Of a DNA stretch of 64,000 nucleotides, positions 22,601 through 33,706 are shown one piece after another (the stretch's first letter is position 1; each line of letters begins with the position of its first letter). Source of the stretch: Mesodorylaimus sp. YZB2_4 (lineage: Eukaryota > Nematoda > Enoplea > Dorylaimida > Dorylaimidae). The stretch lies in the NCBI GenBank assembly GCA_030248295.1, contig JASANH010001609.1:1-64000 (forward strand). Reading direction: 5' to 3'. The notes beneath the pieces were generated by a model, which was not told where the DNA came from, ran no database searches, and saw nothing but the letters and a program-made list of their open reading frames with translations. Position numbers and translations under genes: made by a program.

Positions 22601-22808
22601 GAACGATAACATCAGATCGCAAAGTCAACTAGCCGAATACAAGCCGGGCAATGCAGAGTGTGTCACTGATCGATGGCACGCCCAAGAACGTATCAAAGGC
22701 ATACAAGGCTTCCTCGTCTCCTTGCCACTGAACTTTTTGATCGACAGCGACTTGACACCACCACTGACAACCAAAGAAGGTTGGGCTCCGTCCAGTATAT
22801 TTATTTAG
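16607..22808 (+). CDS. pld-1: Phospholipase D (PX-PH-HKD type, PLD1/2 family)
   Basis: Twenty exons join in phase to 1161 residues: 16607-16847, 16907-17042, 17121-17249, 17502-17823, 18194-18259, 18312-18463, 18515-18667, 19007-19439, 19492-19616, 19880-20153, 20230-20321, 20460-20572, 20625-20743, 20846-21067, 21621-21712, 21773-21809, 21868-21976, 22033-22100, 22155-22532, 22584-22808. The enzyme hydrolyses phosphatidylcholine to phosphatidic acid and choline at membranes. An acidic N-terminus is followed by a PX domain ([21 protein letters not shown] ... [14 protein letters not shown]) and a PH domain ([11 protein letters not shown] ... [18 protein letters not shown]). The catalytic lobes follow: [16 protein letters not shown]1 as H557-x-K559-x4-D564 in [12 protein letters not shown], and HKD2 as H969-x-K971-x4-D976 in [14 protein letters not shown] low-complexity basic loop lies between the lobes. 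The last intron is 51 bp, so it can be misread as coding; without it the protein reads [12 protein letters not shown], as in the family. Intron 14 contains a decayed copy of exon 19 sequence. Length is close to human PLD1. Confidence 0.95.
18055..18128. repeat. Small palindromic element, copy 2
   Basis: It lies in intron 4 of the phospholipase D gene. CTGTTTTCTTTG at 18061 is mirrored by CAAAGAAAACAG ending at 18119. The interior (ACACGCTCT, ACTTTGCCGCATAGGC) and the flanks match the copy at 3651-3740. Confidence 0.6.
21268..21432 (+). pseudogene. Decayed partial duplicate of phospholipase D exon 19
   Basis: This piece of intron 14 (21068-21620) aligns with 22420-22572, the end of exon 19 plus the start of the following intron. 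Shared runs include CACTTTGTGGAAACAAAT and GCTGCAAAGAACA, and TCCTAGTTTT occurs at the intronic end. Small indels break the frame, and the splice donor GT of the parent has become GC, so it cannot act as an exon. It is a short-range duplication within the gene. Confidence 0.8.
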
Positions 22809-23297
22809 TGCCCTCGTTATCATCACTCAACGCCTACTTCAACTCGCTTTTTTCCCGCGTGATAAATGGCTAGGTCTGCAATATCTGTTTTAGCTGTTGT
22901 CTTCCATGGTGACTAGTTCTTAATGCTGATGCTTGCCTTGGGGATGTGTCATTACTTTATTCTGATGCTACCTTGGTGGGTGCGCAGTGTTTTAGTATGA
23001 TTTATAGCTTCGAGCTATTTCAGTGCATTTTATGTTCAGGCAAGCGAACGGTCGTATGACTGTACTGTCTCGTGAACACGACATATCGCGGCTATAAAGA
23101 CGCCATCCTTGGTCGTTTTACTCCCTTCGCTCTAGTCAATTTTGCTTCCCACGCGACATAAATTTGCTCGTTTATCTGGCCGTTTTAACATCCATGAAAA
23201 TCAGAAAAGGACATAATTTTTCCCATTTTACAAGTAACCACGAAAAGCCAGCTACGCCTACTGTAATAGGTCGCAATTCAGGATTCGACAAATTTCA
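22809..23297. other. Convergent intergenic region
   Basis: The phospholipase D gene (plus) and the CPG4-like gene (minus) converge here. Only 3' flanks are expected. Nothing else was recognised. Confidence 0.4.
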
Positions 23298-24605
23298 TCA
23301 GGGAAAACGAAAAACTAGAACTAAAGCTGCAGTGAATAGTAAAATTGAAGGGATAATTTCATAATTTGGACGATTTGCGACGCTGAAAAACAAAAATCTC
23401 GATGTTTACTTGGAAAATGTGAAAGAATGTGGTGGGCGCAGGAATGGGGCTTTGCATGTTACCTACTTTTGAAGAACACTTCGATCAACTCCTTCATCTG
23501 CCTGACTAAAATAGCCATCACACGTAGTCGTAGGCTCGGATAGTTTGGCATTCGTAAATTGTCGCCAAGTTTCTTCCAAAGGTACCATGACGAAGGATAA
23601 GAGTATGTTGGATGTTGTCTTGAGTAGATCGAAAGCATCTTGTCCACATTCGCTCGCCACTCTGGGGCGGCTACAATTCATATAACATCTGACGATCCTG
23701 TTTTCGTAAAAATAAGGAAATAGTTAGCGCTAAAAATAGAAACGTACAAACTTCGTACTGGCAAGTATTGATAGGACTGGGCGTTTCGACATCGCCCGAC
23801 GAAACAGATTCATCATTTGGCGAATCCGAGGATTTAGTGGTGGCGGTTTCGGATGTTACATCCGGATCTGGATTCACATCCAATGTTTGTCGTCGACGCC
23901 TTCTCCTACGGCTATCAGGCGGTGTGCTAGTTTCGTTTACGCCCAGTTCAGTCATCCACTGCTCTTGAGCAGAACCAAGATCAATGCCACAAATGCCACT
24001 GCACTCCTGTTCCATTTTTGGGCATTGTTCTCTGTAGCAGGGCATGTGTGATTTGAAATCTAAGATCAAATTGCTGCTCTGCAGAAAGGTGAGTTATAGT
24101 CTTAGGTGCTGTACCCTCCAGACGACGGATGCAAATGTAATCGAGGCCATTGATAAGGACTTTTTTAGTTGGCGTGTTCACGCAGGCACCGAGGCATACG
24201 TCAGCGATTTTGTACGAGCTGCAATCGAAAGCATATCAAATGGACCTTATGCTTGCTCAGACTGCCTGCCTGGCTCACGATCAGATTTAACCCTCTTACT
24301 TGCACATCTTGACAAGGGACTCCAGATCCAGTCTCTCGCACACGCTTCCTTCCAGATTCAGAGTTTCAGTCTCACTGATATCTCCCGCAACACCTCTACG
24401 CTGAAACGATTTAATGCACCCAAAAACGCATGCAGCGGATTCGATTCCTGTCTCTGGTCGATACCGGCTGTCGATATTTCCATCATGACACAAACTTGCT
24501 AAAAATATTTACTATTTGCAGGCAGGAAGGCGAGAGGTCAGACGCAGTCACTGTAGTACCTCCGAAAGTCAAAGCAAGCTCAAATAGAACTATAATGTTT
24601 TTCAT
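23298..24605 (-). CDS. Secreted protein with chondroitin-proteoglycan-4 (CPG4)-like domains, probable GPI anchor
   Basis: Six exons on the minus strand (24605-24560, 24498-24300, 24218-24115, 24059-23759, 23697-23467, 23382-23298) join in phase to 321 residues. The first exon encodes a signal peptide (MKNIIVLFELALTFGAS). A first cysteine-rich domain follows (CVFGCIKSF ... VCERLDLESLVKMCNSY, CLGAC, INGLDYICIRRLEDFKSHMPC, CPKMEQECSGICG). After a linker with a run of seven arginines and an acidic Ser/Thr-rich stretch comes a second half (TCQIVRCYMNCSRPRVASECG). The protein ends in a hydrophobic tail (IIPSILLFTAALVLVFRFP), typical of a GPI-anchor signal. The cysteine spacing and the 'GLDYIC ... 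F ... PC' motif match the nematode CPG4 domain, whose founding member is a chondroitin proteoglycan of the C. elegans eggshell and embryo. The Arg run may be a furin site. Function beyond an extracellular matrix or surface role is not known. The first intron uses a weak donor (GTACTA). Confidence 0.78.
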
Positions 24606-26231
24606 GGTTTGAAAAACCAACCAGTTTCTTCTCAACTGACCTCGCGAGACGATATCTAACACAAGACTGATTTCTCCTTTGAACCATTATTTTTCAAGAA
24701 CGGGGTTGGGAAAAACCAGAAATATGAACTTGCTTGAGGCCATACCAGTTTCGGTGAGCGCGCTTTGTACTGTACTGTACGTTACGGCAGCCTCCTGTCG
24801 TCCAGAATGATAAAATCAAAAGTATTGTGAAGAAAACTCTCTGTCAATGCAAAGGACACCCGTTATTCAAACCATTTTTACTTTAATCATAGCTGATTGC
24901 TGAACTCGTACTGAGTCTCGTGCTTTGACCAGTTTGAACTGATTACTGCCAGACTGAGATTCTGTCAAAAGTTTGAAATACTCACTTGTCAGTCCGCCAT
25001 TACACCACCTGCGTTTGACTGAGGGTAGCTCCGCCAAAACTATTATTAACTGCATAAAAAATTGGAAAATCACCTTGTTTTGAAAGAAGACAGATAAAAC
25101 ACGGCAATCATTCTCATTTATCGTGAGAATGGGTACATGAGCGAACACGTCTCACGACCCCTCTCTAGTGCATTGCTCATGTGCCAACGCTTGCACTATA
25201 GTACAGGGCCAGCATGAACTGCACAGAAATAGACGAAAAGACGGACTACAAAACAGTACAAAAAATGCCCCTGTGAACAAGGAAGGAAAACACGAAACGA
25301 AAACAGGAGAGGCAGCCGTCTTCTACCTAAACAACTCGAACGTGCTGTATACTTTTCCTATTGGAAGTTTCATGTTTTAAGCTGGAGGAAATTTACAACA
25401 AACCAAGGAAGCAACATGGCGTTTTACCAGGAAGTCATGTAAGTGATAAGCATCCAAAAACCGCCCTGGGCTACAAATGGGCCTGATAAAAGTGAAGGTG
25501 CATGTTATTGAAATCCCGATCAGCCATCAGCTACTTGCTATGCAAAATTGAATTAAATACTGTAGATAGTATGGTGAAGGTAAGATTTGCTCATGAGGAA
25601 TATATGCACTTGTATGTCATGCTGATTGTGCGTGAGAAGAGTCACGCAGTAAGTATTGCATCAATTACGTCTCCACTAATTACGGTCCAGCTAATTGAAG
25701 CAAATAGCAGACAATACGATAAAATACAAAATAATGACATGTATGGCTGCTAAACATGACATGACATGAGGTGCTATAATGATAGTCGTACTCATGACTG
25801 GCCGAATCATAGTGTACTTTGTCCCGGCGCAAAAAAGATCTGGCCGCCTGGAGAGACAAGACGCCTGTTAAAAAAACTGGTGATGACAGCTCCGACATCA
25901 ATTTACCTGACACGTGACTGCCCAGGAGCTTAAACAGTATCCCCCCCCCCCCCCCCCCATTGGCCTGATACAATTGGCTTGAGTCAAAACACTTGTACAT
26001 ATAGTGTGTGCTGCACTTGCCGTTGCCACATGCTTCTGCTACCGTATTTTAGTCTCCATCGTTCTATTGTACTGGGTGACAGCAACATTATTCTGTCTGA
26101 GATACTTAACGATTATCAGAAATTTGGCCAACCGGGCCGAATGATCGTGGGCCCGGAATTGGGGAGCGACCAAAGTCGACTGTGAATGCTAATTAGTTCA
26201 CACAGCAGTAGCAGACATATGGACAATTTTT
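24606..26231. other. No gene recognised; poly(C) tract
   Basis: Short frames only. A run of about 18 C lies near 25941-25958. I found no exon that would lead convincingly into the frame at 26248. Confidence 0.4.
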
Positions 26232-26247
26232 GTGATCTCACTATCAG

Positions 26248-26462
26248 GGGTGCATCTCTGTTCACCTGCTTACTACCTGGCACGAGGCGAAGAGACAGAA
26301 ATTTTGGTCTTCCTCGTTCATGGCGCTGGTCCAAGTGCATATCAGCGGCAGGTGCGCCAGTCTGTGCGTCGGTTCTTCTTACGATTACCTGCCATTGAAG
26401 AGGAAAATCTTTTCCCTGAACGAACAAGCCCTATTTTTACAGTACCCCATGCGGTTCTGTAA
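26248..26462 (+). CDS. Possible terminal exon of an unrecognised gene
   Basis: After an acceptor-like CTCACTATCAG, a frame of 71 codons runs to a stop at 26460-26462. It reads GVHLCSPAYYLARGEETEI, LVFLVHGAGPSAYQRQVRQ, and ends IFTVPHAVL. Residue composition looks like real protein rather than noise. No upstream exon was found within the window, so it may be an orphaned or decayed exon. I do not recognise the family. Confidence 0.3.
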
Positions 26463-26568
26463 TTGATTCGAATGTGTCCTGTTTCAATAGGGAAAATACA
26501 ATGTGTAATTATCGCATCATATAAGCAACATTGAGAAGCATTTCAAGCCGACAAAATTTGGCTTTTCT

Positions 26569-27666
26569 TCAAGCATTAATCACTTGCACTCTACCAGATT
26601 TCCATTGAAACAACGCCAAAAATTCTTCACGAAACACGCTGTGAAAAATCAGATAGTAATAGAATCGACCACCGTGATCTAATTCGCCCGTGAAAACTTG
26701 AGCAGTTTCGAATGCTATCCGTCTTCTCATTCGCCACAGGTCACTCATTGCCACTTTGTACGGCATCCAATGCACGGCTAGTATGCCAACAAGGGGATAT
26801 GGCTGATCGACCATTTTGAAGGCTACCCAAGCCGCTTGATCGATCAAACCTACGATTGATACGATCAGCTGTAAATAACAAGCCATTTTGATTTTCTTCC
26901 AATTCTGTTTGGCATCTGTCGTCATCATGGTGGCTTTCTTTTGGCGTGCGATTATGCCCCAAACTATTACAACGCACATGATCAAAATCGCTACGGCTAA
27001 TCCAAGCTTGATCATATAAATAGCATCGCCCACAGCAGCATAACTCGCACTGGTTCCAAACTTGGTTTTGTCTCCAGCATATGCACCTGTGTCCAATTGC
27101 AATATTCTCACAGATGCGATGCTTATCAGATGCAAACAGCCGACAAGTGCGGATATGGCTATGGTAATAGCGACCACAGGGACTCGGTCGACCAAAGGGA
27201 ATTTGGTCGGAAACCACACAGCTACAACTCGCTCTGCCGACACAAAAGCTGTCATGCACAAGACAAATAACTTGGCCGAATCGCCGAACATCCAACCGCC
27301 CCACAATTGATCAACCCAAACAGTCATACTGTAACCGCCAGGAAATTTTACTGAGCGTATAATCCCATATTGGAGCATTATAGCCATGAGAAATAATTCG
27401 ACTGTGGCGATAGTCTTATGATAAATGAAACTGGCACCCTCAAATGACGATCCCTTTGCGAAGGTCAAGTAAGTGAAGATAGCATTGATGAATCCCAATG
27501 CGCCAGTCACCGCCATACTGATTCCTACAGTCGAATCGATGGCTGTGTTATACTGATCAAATGCAGTGTAATGTACACAATAATTACCCAGTTGGTCCTG
27601 TGTAAACACAGTCACGTTAACGAATTCCGAAAAGCCAAACTTTTCCAGACACCCTATTTCAGACAT
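26569..27666 (-). CDS. Orphan rhodopsin-like GPCR, intronless
   Basis: One uninterrupted frame of 365 residues starts at an ATG (27666). Seven hydrophobic segments are visible, at roughly residues 42-70, 85-108, 120-153, 162-188, 205-240, 255-280 and 290-312. TM3 ends SAERVVAVWFP, where E-R-V replaces the usual D/E-R-Y. The N-terminus has a potential N-glycosylation site (NVT). TM7 reads HWMPYKVAMSDLW, without a clear NPxxY, followed by a helix-8-like YYYLIFHSVFREEFLALF. This suggests a highly diverged, chemoreceptor-like nematode GPCR acting at the plasma membrane. Every other long gene here except the SAXO-like one is intron-rich, so the lack of introns may mean origin as a retrocopy or membership in an intron-poor family. 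The ligand is unknown. Confidence 0.7.
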   Translation of the reverse strand: MSEIGCLEKFGFSEFVNVTVFTQDQLGNYCVHYTAFDQYNTAIDSTVGISMAVTGALGFINAIFTYLTFAKGSSFEGASFIYHKTIATVELFLMAIMLQYGIIRSVKFPGGYSMTVWVDQLWGGWMFGDSAKLFVLCMTAFVSAERVVAVWFPTKFPLVDRVPVVAITIAISALVGCLHLISIASVRILQLDTGAYAGDKTKFGTSASYAAVGDAIYMIKLGLAVAILIMCVVIVWGIIARQKKATMMTTDAKQNWKKIKMACYLQLIVSIVGLIDQAAWVAFKMVDQPYPLVGILAVHWMPYKVAMSDLWRMRRRIAFETAQVFTGELDHGGRFYYYLIFHSVFREEFLALFQWKSGRVQVINA

Positions 27667-28411
27667 AGTGCACTAAGTCGACCGCAAGGACAGGAGAAAA
27701 CTAGGATTGCCAGACGCTCAGGAATTTATAGCCACACATTTGCCAACGTAGTCCACGTAAGTGCCGGAAGTACGAGCCGTAGCTTATGAACAATTCTTTG
27801 ATTCAAAATGCCTCAAACAGGGAACAAAGAACCTCTCACCCGACAAGGATAGGCGTAGATGGTAAAGGGGATCATGTTTGTCACAGATAATTATATGAAG
27901 ATAGCTCACAACATCTAACGCTATTTGCTGGGACAAAGCTTATGTATGCATGAAAGAAAAAGACAAAGTAATCATGCTGACTATGCTTAGAAGGATCGGG
28001 GCAGGTGAGAAGGCCACTCTTTAGGGGCAATACTTTCGTGTCTCCAAGCTTTGCTTGAGAGCTTCTTTCTATTAGGGTGCAGGGTCACCTGAAGCGCACG
28101 CCTCGCATCTAAAAACGGTTAGATTTTTCTTAAGCCACGCGTTTGTTCGCATTTTTAAATCATTTCTCAGTTTGGAGGATTTATAGCAGATCACAAAACC
28201 AGTACAAAGAAATTTACGGACGTAAATAGCAATGATAAGCTTCTGCGCATGTCTCTGTTTAGATTCTTGTCACTGCTGCCCATTCTACGAGTCCGGCTCA
28301 TGAGCTTGCTCTCTTCTCCATCTCGTGGCCTGGCCGCAGCATCCGAGACACGTCAAAAGATCGCGGGAAAAAGGTCGCAACAAAAGATCGAATGCATAAA
28401 TTGATAGCAAG
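27667..28411. other. No gene recognised
   Basis: Upstream flank of the GPCR gene. Only short frames and no clear core promoter. Confidence 0.4.
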
Positions 28412-29118
28412 TTAGACCGCTGCATTGAAAACGCCTCGAAAAGTGCCCTCGAAAAAAACGACTGGTTGTGCCTCTGCTGGCAACGATTCGGCTAATTGTT
28501 CGAAGGAAGCCGCAACCTCAGGAATCGGTAACATTCTCAATTGCAATCCAAAATCCGGGTCGTTTTCACAGCAAGCCAGCGGCTTGGATTCCATGCCAAA
28601 TGTTTCGCGAAAAAATGAAATAATACATCCACGCCGCTCCGTCTGAGGAAATTCAGAAGCGAGAGCATTTGATCGCCGCTTGCTCGACATTGGTCATAAC
28701 GGAAGCTGGATTCAGATTTGCATTTATCTCCTTCAACTCGTCCAATAACTTGGTGTACAGTACGTACGAACTTGGTCTTGTTTTGCAAGACAGCAAGGAC
28801 TGATGGGACGACATTGTTGCAATGAACTCCTTCAAGGGTGCACGAATGTTCGAAAAGCAGTGGTCCTGTCTTGAAAGTACCATATCAATGAGGGTTGTGA
28901 GACAGGTTACAAATTCCTGCCCGTAGAAAAAATCAAAATCCGATTTGGGGCTTCACCGCTGTCACCCAATTAAAACTGCTTGCCACCTTCTCTTCGTTGA
29001 AATTCCAGAGAAATGATAAAGTCTTCCAGCGATCGAGGATTTGGAAACACACCGCTAAGAACTCCCCGTGTGTTTAGTTTAGCTGCGATCTCTCGATGTG
29101 GAATCGGCAGCATCTACA
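28412..29118 (-). other. Coding-like remnant, family not recognised
   Basis: Read on the minus strand, three protein-like segments follow one another. The first starts MLPIPHREIAAKLNTRG after an acceptor-like TAG and reads LEDFIISLEFQRR. The second reads VTCLTTLIDMVLSRQDHCF and YVLYTKLLDELKEINANL. The third reads FRETFGMESKPLACCEN and LRMLPIPEVAASFEQLAES and stops at 28412. The segments lie in different frames, separated by stops, and I could not join them with phase-consistent introns. The block MLPIP-x-AA occurs in both the first and third segments, hinting at an internal repeat. This may be a decayed gene, or a gene whose introns I misjudged. Confidence 0.3.
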
Positions 29119-29190
29119 TTTCACCCATTGGGTGCAGCTATACTGGTAGTCGAGTGTAAATCATTTCGTGGATAATTTGTGTAGAGGCTC

Positions 29191-29237
29191 GACTGGCAAT
29201 CGATACTCTGCCAGTGGCAGAGTATAGATTGCCAGTC
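29191..29237. repeat. 23-bp inverted repeat with 1-bp loop
   Basis: GACTGGCAATCGATACTCTG-CCA at 29191-29213 is mirrored at 29215-29237 with a single mismatch (G/T at the twelfth base). The two arms nearly touch, so the stretch is an almost perfect palindrome. Confidence 0.88.
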
Positions 29238-29510
29238 GGAAAGCGGATTGACCGACATTCGAGTTATGGACGAGCCAAGGGTATCTGGGAATGCTGCTTA
29301 TCAGCCAGCAGACATTGTTGCACTTGAGGTTTTTAGCACGCACATGGAACCAGATCCATGGACTCGAGGTAAGTCAGGGCCACGAGGATCATGGGTGCAT
29401 ATATCGATGGATCCCCTGAACCCAAGTAGCAGCATACACAGTTACAACACAGTACACACTGCACGTTCATTACACCAAAGCCAGCGAAAGGCACATTGAA
29501 AGAACACATC

Positions 29511-32047
29511 TCAGACAACACTAAAATATTTGTATTTCTTTGATTGGACATGTGTCTTGGTTGGATTCAATTGTGCCGAAGCACTCTTGAACGTAGCCCA
29601 GATCAAAGAGGACAGCAAAGCCAGTGCACTTAAAGCGCACAATCCGACGCCGACAAGATGCAAGTAATGCACCAGCTTCTTCCTGTCGAAGAGCACGCAG
29701 TCGCTGGAGCCAGCGCTGCAACTTTCAGACGATTGTAAGCACGAGTTATTCATAACCCAGGCGAACAGGTACGAGCTGGGAGCGGCTGAAACAGTTATAC
29801 AAGAAGGTGAATCAAAATAAAGAGGTAGAATCCATAGATCAGACATGCCATACCTATGAGTCGCATGCAGAACAACGCTACGGCAAATGCTACAGTTCGG
29901 AGGTGGAAATCGACCGACCTGCATAGGCAAGAATAATCCAATGGCAATCCAATTTTTGAAACATGCTTACCTCAGCAACAGCTGCTGCCGTGCATTTTCT
30001 CGCAGATAAGCAGCTAAGGCCAGCCAGCTAAGACCGATCAAAAACGCGTTTAAACGGTACGGTGAACACGGATCGCAAATACCGCTTGTGACTGTTCCGT
30101 TGCGAGGCACGCAATCGCAACCTATCGATGGCGCTACGCCCATTTTCTGTAGATTGCAGTAATAAGATTAATATTTTTCAAACTTTAAGTCGAAAAACTT
30201 TACTTACTTTCTCGATGCGATTAATGCATCCAGCATAGCAGCTTGAGTAGTAGGTCATGTCATCGAATCCACTCATCTTCTTGCCACGGAAGCAAATCGG
30301 ATGATAATGGCTCGGCGAACAGTAGCAGTTGAGATTGCACTCGTTGACCAGACTGATTTGGCCGAGGTCGAAAGAAGACAAATGCGTGTCATTTTGGTAG
30401 TAGGAGTTCAAGCCAGCAATTTTTGGCATATGGCCGCAATGAACGATGAACACGTTGACGAAGATTAGCGAAGCAACGGCACTGACCACGCACAAGCGCA
30501 AATTGCCGACAGTTCCGAGATAGAGTCTTCGTTGCAGCACTGTGCCGATGCAAAGTCCTAACAGTGCGGCCATGACGGCACCGAAACCTGCAAATAAACT
30601 GTGGTACAAGGATCGAGCACGGAGGGCAATAAAAAACTTACCAACATAGATGCTGGCATAAGTGGCTGTGACCTCGAAGGCCACTTCCACATGCTTGGTC
30701 ATGAAAGCAAGGAACCCAGTCGTCATGAAAACACGAGAACACCAATCAACGACAATGCCCAGGAAGATGGGATTGGTGAACAGCGCCTGCAAAAAACAGC
30801 CATTGCGATAAATGCTTGACATTCATAATTTTGATTGCTCACCCTCATCTTTGCTTTCATCCGATCACTCCTTCCGATAACACGTTCTTCGAGGTCGAAG
30901 ACCATGAAATCGTGCGCTTCTTGGATTCGAGCGGCAATAGCTCCGTAAAGCTTTTTGGGGTAGGGAAGGATACATAGAGCCCCGAACCATGACAGAGCGA
31001 CACCAACGCACATGGAGATCCACCACTGACCGTGCCCGTCGTGATGTTCTTCGTAGTGGCTAAAGCAAGAAGCAAAACAGTGGAAGTACAATAGAAACGA
31101 TGAGCAACGAAGTCCAAAAGGACTTACTAGTAGCTGTGTTTCTTAAACAAGTGGCGTTTCTCCTCGTGGCTGTGCACCATCATTGTCCCGCTGGTGATGA
31201 TGAAACTGAGTACTGGACCAACCAATTGGCACGCAGCCAAAATAGCAGTGTACACGGCCGATTGTCGATACGAGACATTTTCGTCCAGGTAGGTAACCCC
31301 GAGCACGGTCACTGGCACCATGCCGATGCCGACGAGAAACTCGCCAATGGAGAAGAAGATTTGATGGAGAACTAAAGGTCCGTGGCAATGGTGATCGTGA
31401 ACATCGGACACTTTGGAACAGTGATCCCCGTCCAGACCGTAGTCCCTTTCCGAACCATCGCCAAAGACATGTGGTAGAATCAGGACTACTCCGCCAAGTC
31501 CCACTAACACACCACCAAACCCGATCCATCTGGCCCGATGAATGCCTAAATTAGGCCACTCAAAAACTGGTACGACGACCGACCACATGCTTATGGCTTA
31601 CCGCGTCCACCGAAGTAAATTACAGGCAAAAGCATGAGTAAGGCGCCAACTTCGTACATGCATCGAATGGAGGCCACATCGGAGGATGACATGTGAAAGC
31701 GCCGTTGCAATTGACTAGATGCGGCTGGGATGACACCGTGGTGAATGTAGGCCACTGCAGTCGTCAATATGCACAAGAGAATCAGCAGAGCGACTGGCTC
31801 TCGGCTAAAGAATTGCAAGCAGGGTGGAGCGAATCTGAAAATCCCATATCAAATACGATGAACCCAAGAAATAAATCCATTAGTCCTACCCCTTGAATCC
31901 ATATCTGCAGCAACTTTCGTCGTCGCGTTCGAGTACAGCGATAGAAAACTCAGCAGTGTAAGCAGCATCGTCGTCATTGTCCTCGATGGTATCGCCAGGC
32001 TTCAGATCACTTTGCGACGATCCATCTTTGCTCGTTGGCTCGGACAT
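29511..32047 (-). CDS. Organic anion transporting polypeptide (SLCO/OATP family)
   Basis: Nine exons on the minus strand (32047-31890, 31834-31602, 31545-31128, 31059-30843, 30786-30642, 30587-30208, 30146-29971, 29918-29854, 29785-29511) join in phase to 688 residues. The protein is a twelve-helix plasma-membrane carrier for large amphipathic organic anions. An acidic cytosolic N-terminus leads to helices such as PVALLILLCILTTAVAYIHHG and ALLMLLPVIYFGGRG. Before helix 6 lies HGQWWISMCVGVALSWFGAL, corresponding to the family signature region around the conserved WW. The large ninth-tenth helix loop is a Kazal-like cysteine-rich domain (CNLNCYCSPSHYHPICF, YYSSCYAGCINRIEKK, CDCVPRNGTVTSGICDPC), diagnostic of OATPs. 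Topology and length agree with the family. Substrates cannot be read from sequence; bile-acid-like or steroid conjugates are typical. Confidence 0.93.
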
Positions 32048-32816
32048 TCTTCCGGCACGCGCACACCAGACACCAGACAAGAAATGACGCTCACAGAAAG
32101 GTCTTGGCTTCACGGTGAGCTGTACACTGCTTCATGTGCAAAGCCCGTTCGAGTATCTGTTTTGGGATGCAGCAAACGCTTGAACCCTAACTCGGGTGAT
32201 CAGGGACACCACCACCTTTGCGATCATCACTACAACCAGGGAACTCACAGTTAGTCCTTGGCTAGGCCCAGAAAAGAGATAAGGCAGGCATTTTTGCAGT
32301 CGGAATCAGAAACAGGTGGCATTCCCAAGATGCCTCATTATCTCGTGGCCGTGCCCGCTGGGTCAGACAAGGCTAGGTGTGGAACTTGTTGTTATGGCAT
32401 CGACTTTTGATAGGTAACGCGTAATAAGATCTCCAGGAGGACTGCGGTACACTCATCTGGGTTGATGCTCCACGGGTGAGCGCTATGGTCGTAGCCCATT
32501 CTGTAGCATACCCTAAATGCTAACCCAGTGCAGTAATGTAGGCTCTAAGATTTCGAGCTGGTTCAGCATATACGTTTCTTCACAAAAGTACCTACAATAC
32601 CATCGAGGCCTGTGTTGGCTTTAATGCTTTTCAATTTGTGGGCATTTTTTTGAGTGACATTTTTGTTGTTTTCAATTCAATAAGCAATTTTGTTGGGTGA
32701 CAAGTGATACAGACGGACAATACGGTGCGCAAAATGTTTATTGTTCATCGATGGTTTCGAGCTAGATACTCATATTTGCCAAACGGCTTTACCCCGGGGG
32801 AGTGAAATGAGGGATA
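32048..32816. other. Upstream flank of the OATP gene
   Basis: No coding signature. The region precedes the Tc1-like remnant. Confidence 0.35.
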
Positions 32817-32817
32817 T

Positions 32818-33600
32818 ACAGTAGCTGACAAAAGTAGAACAACTTAGGAGGCAGCTGCAAGCCTGAATGATCTTAAGAGTAACAGTAAAATGGACAAAAG
32901 TCTTTTGTGAACCTCTGAATAGAGTGAACCAGTTGAAGTGAGAGACCACTTCAACTGGTCCGATAGCATTCTTACATTACATATCGCATCTGTCCCTGCT
33001 CACATCATCCAAAACAAAAACTCAAAAATAATTCTGGCGTGACAGAAGTAGAGTAAATTTTTAAAAAGCTCTAAATGAAGCTCGATAGTGATTGATAGAG
33101 AACAAATTGAAAAGCATTGTGGCCACTAGTATGTGAGACTAGTATCTTTTGCTTGACCTTCGGTTTTGATCATGTAGTTGCCTCTGGACCTATCTCAGGG
33201 AATCCATCAATCCAGTAATTCTGCCTAAAACTTTTTGCTTGCCTGCCATATGGCGGGTGATTTTGAGCGCAACTTGGTGCCTAACGACGATGGATATCTT
33301 CCAACATGCTCCTAATCGGATTCAAGTTAGGACTTCAAAGATGTCCGATCTGGGGCCCACGAATAGGTGCAAGTGGGGTTTATAGTAGTCTGAAATGTGG
33401 CCTCTATACAGTTTTTCGATCCTCACTTTTAGAGCTCTCGCTGTGAGAGATAATTCTAATTCCCATGGAGCAATCAGAACGACGCCGGTTTCTTGTACGT
33501 TCACAATTGTCTTATAGAATTCACTTTGATACAGTATGCCATTCAACAAAAATGCATTATTACAGCAGCAGTGCATACCTTACACAGATGTGCTGACAAA
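32818..33600 (-). mobile_element. Degenerate Tc1/mariner-like transposon remnant
   Basis: At 32818 the plus strand reads TACAGTAGCTGACAAAAGTA, the type of terminal sequence found at Tc1-like transposon ends next to a TA target. Around 33220-33345 the minus strand, with stops, reads GPQIGHL, then SPNLNPIRSMLEDIHRR. This resembles the SPDLNPIENxWxxLxRR block that carries the last catalytic acid of Tc1-type DDE transposases. Further minus-strand frame to about 33576 (LLNGILYQSEFYKTIV) could be an upstream part. I did not find a matching right end, and the coding region is broken, so it is a fossil. Confidence 0.55.
32928..32959. repeat. Perfect 13-bp hairpin
   Basis: ACCAGTTGAAGTG is followed by a 6-bp loop (AGAGAC) and the exact reverse complement CACTTCAACTGGT. 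It lies inside the Tc1-like remnant. Confidence 0.8.
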
Positions 33601-33706
33601 TATACATCAAATCGACAAGACCTCTACCCCGCCACTGGTCTACAGGTAGCAACTTCTATCGTTTGTACCAGTAGCGTATCCTCTCCAGTCTTCTAGTTTT
33701 CACACC

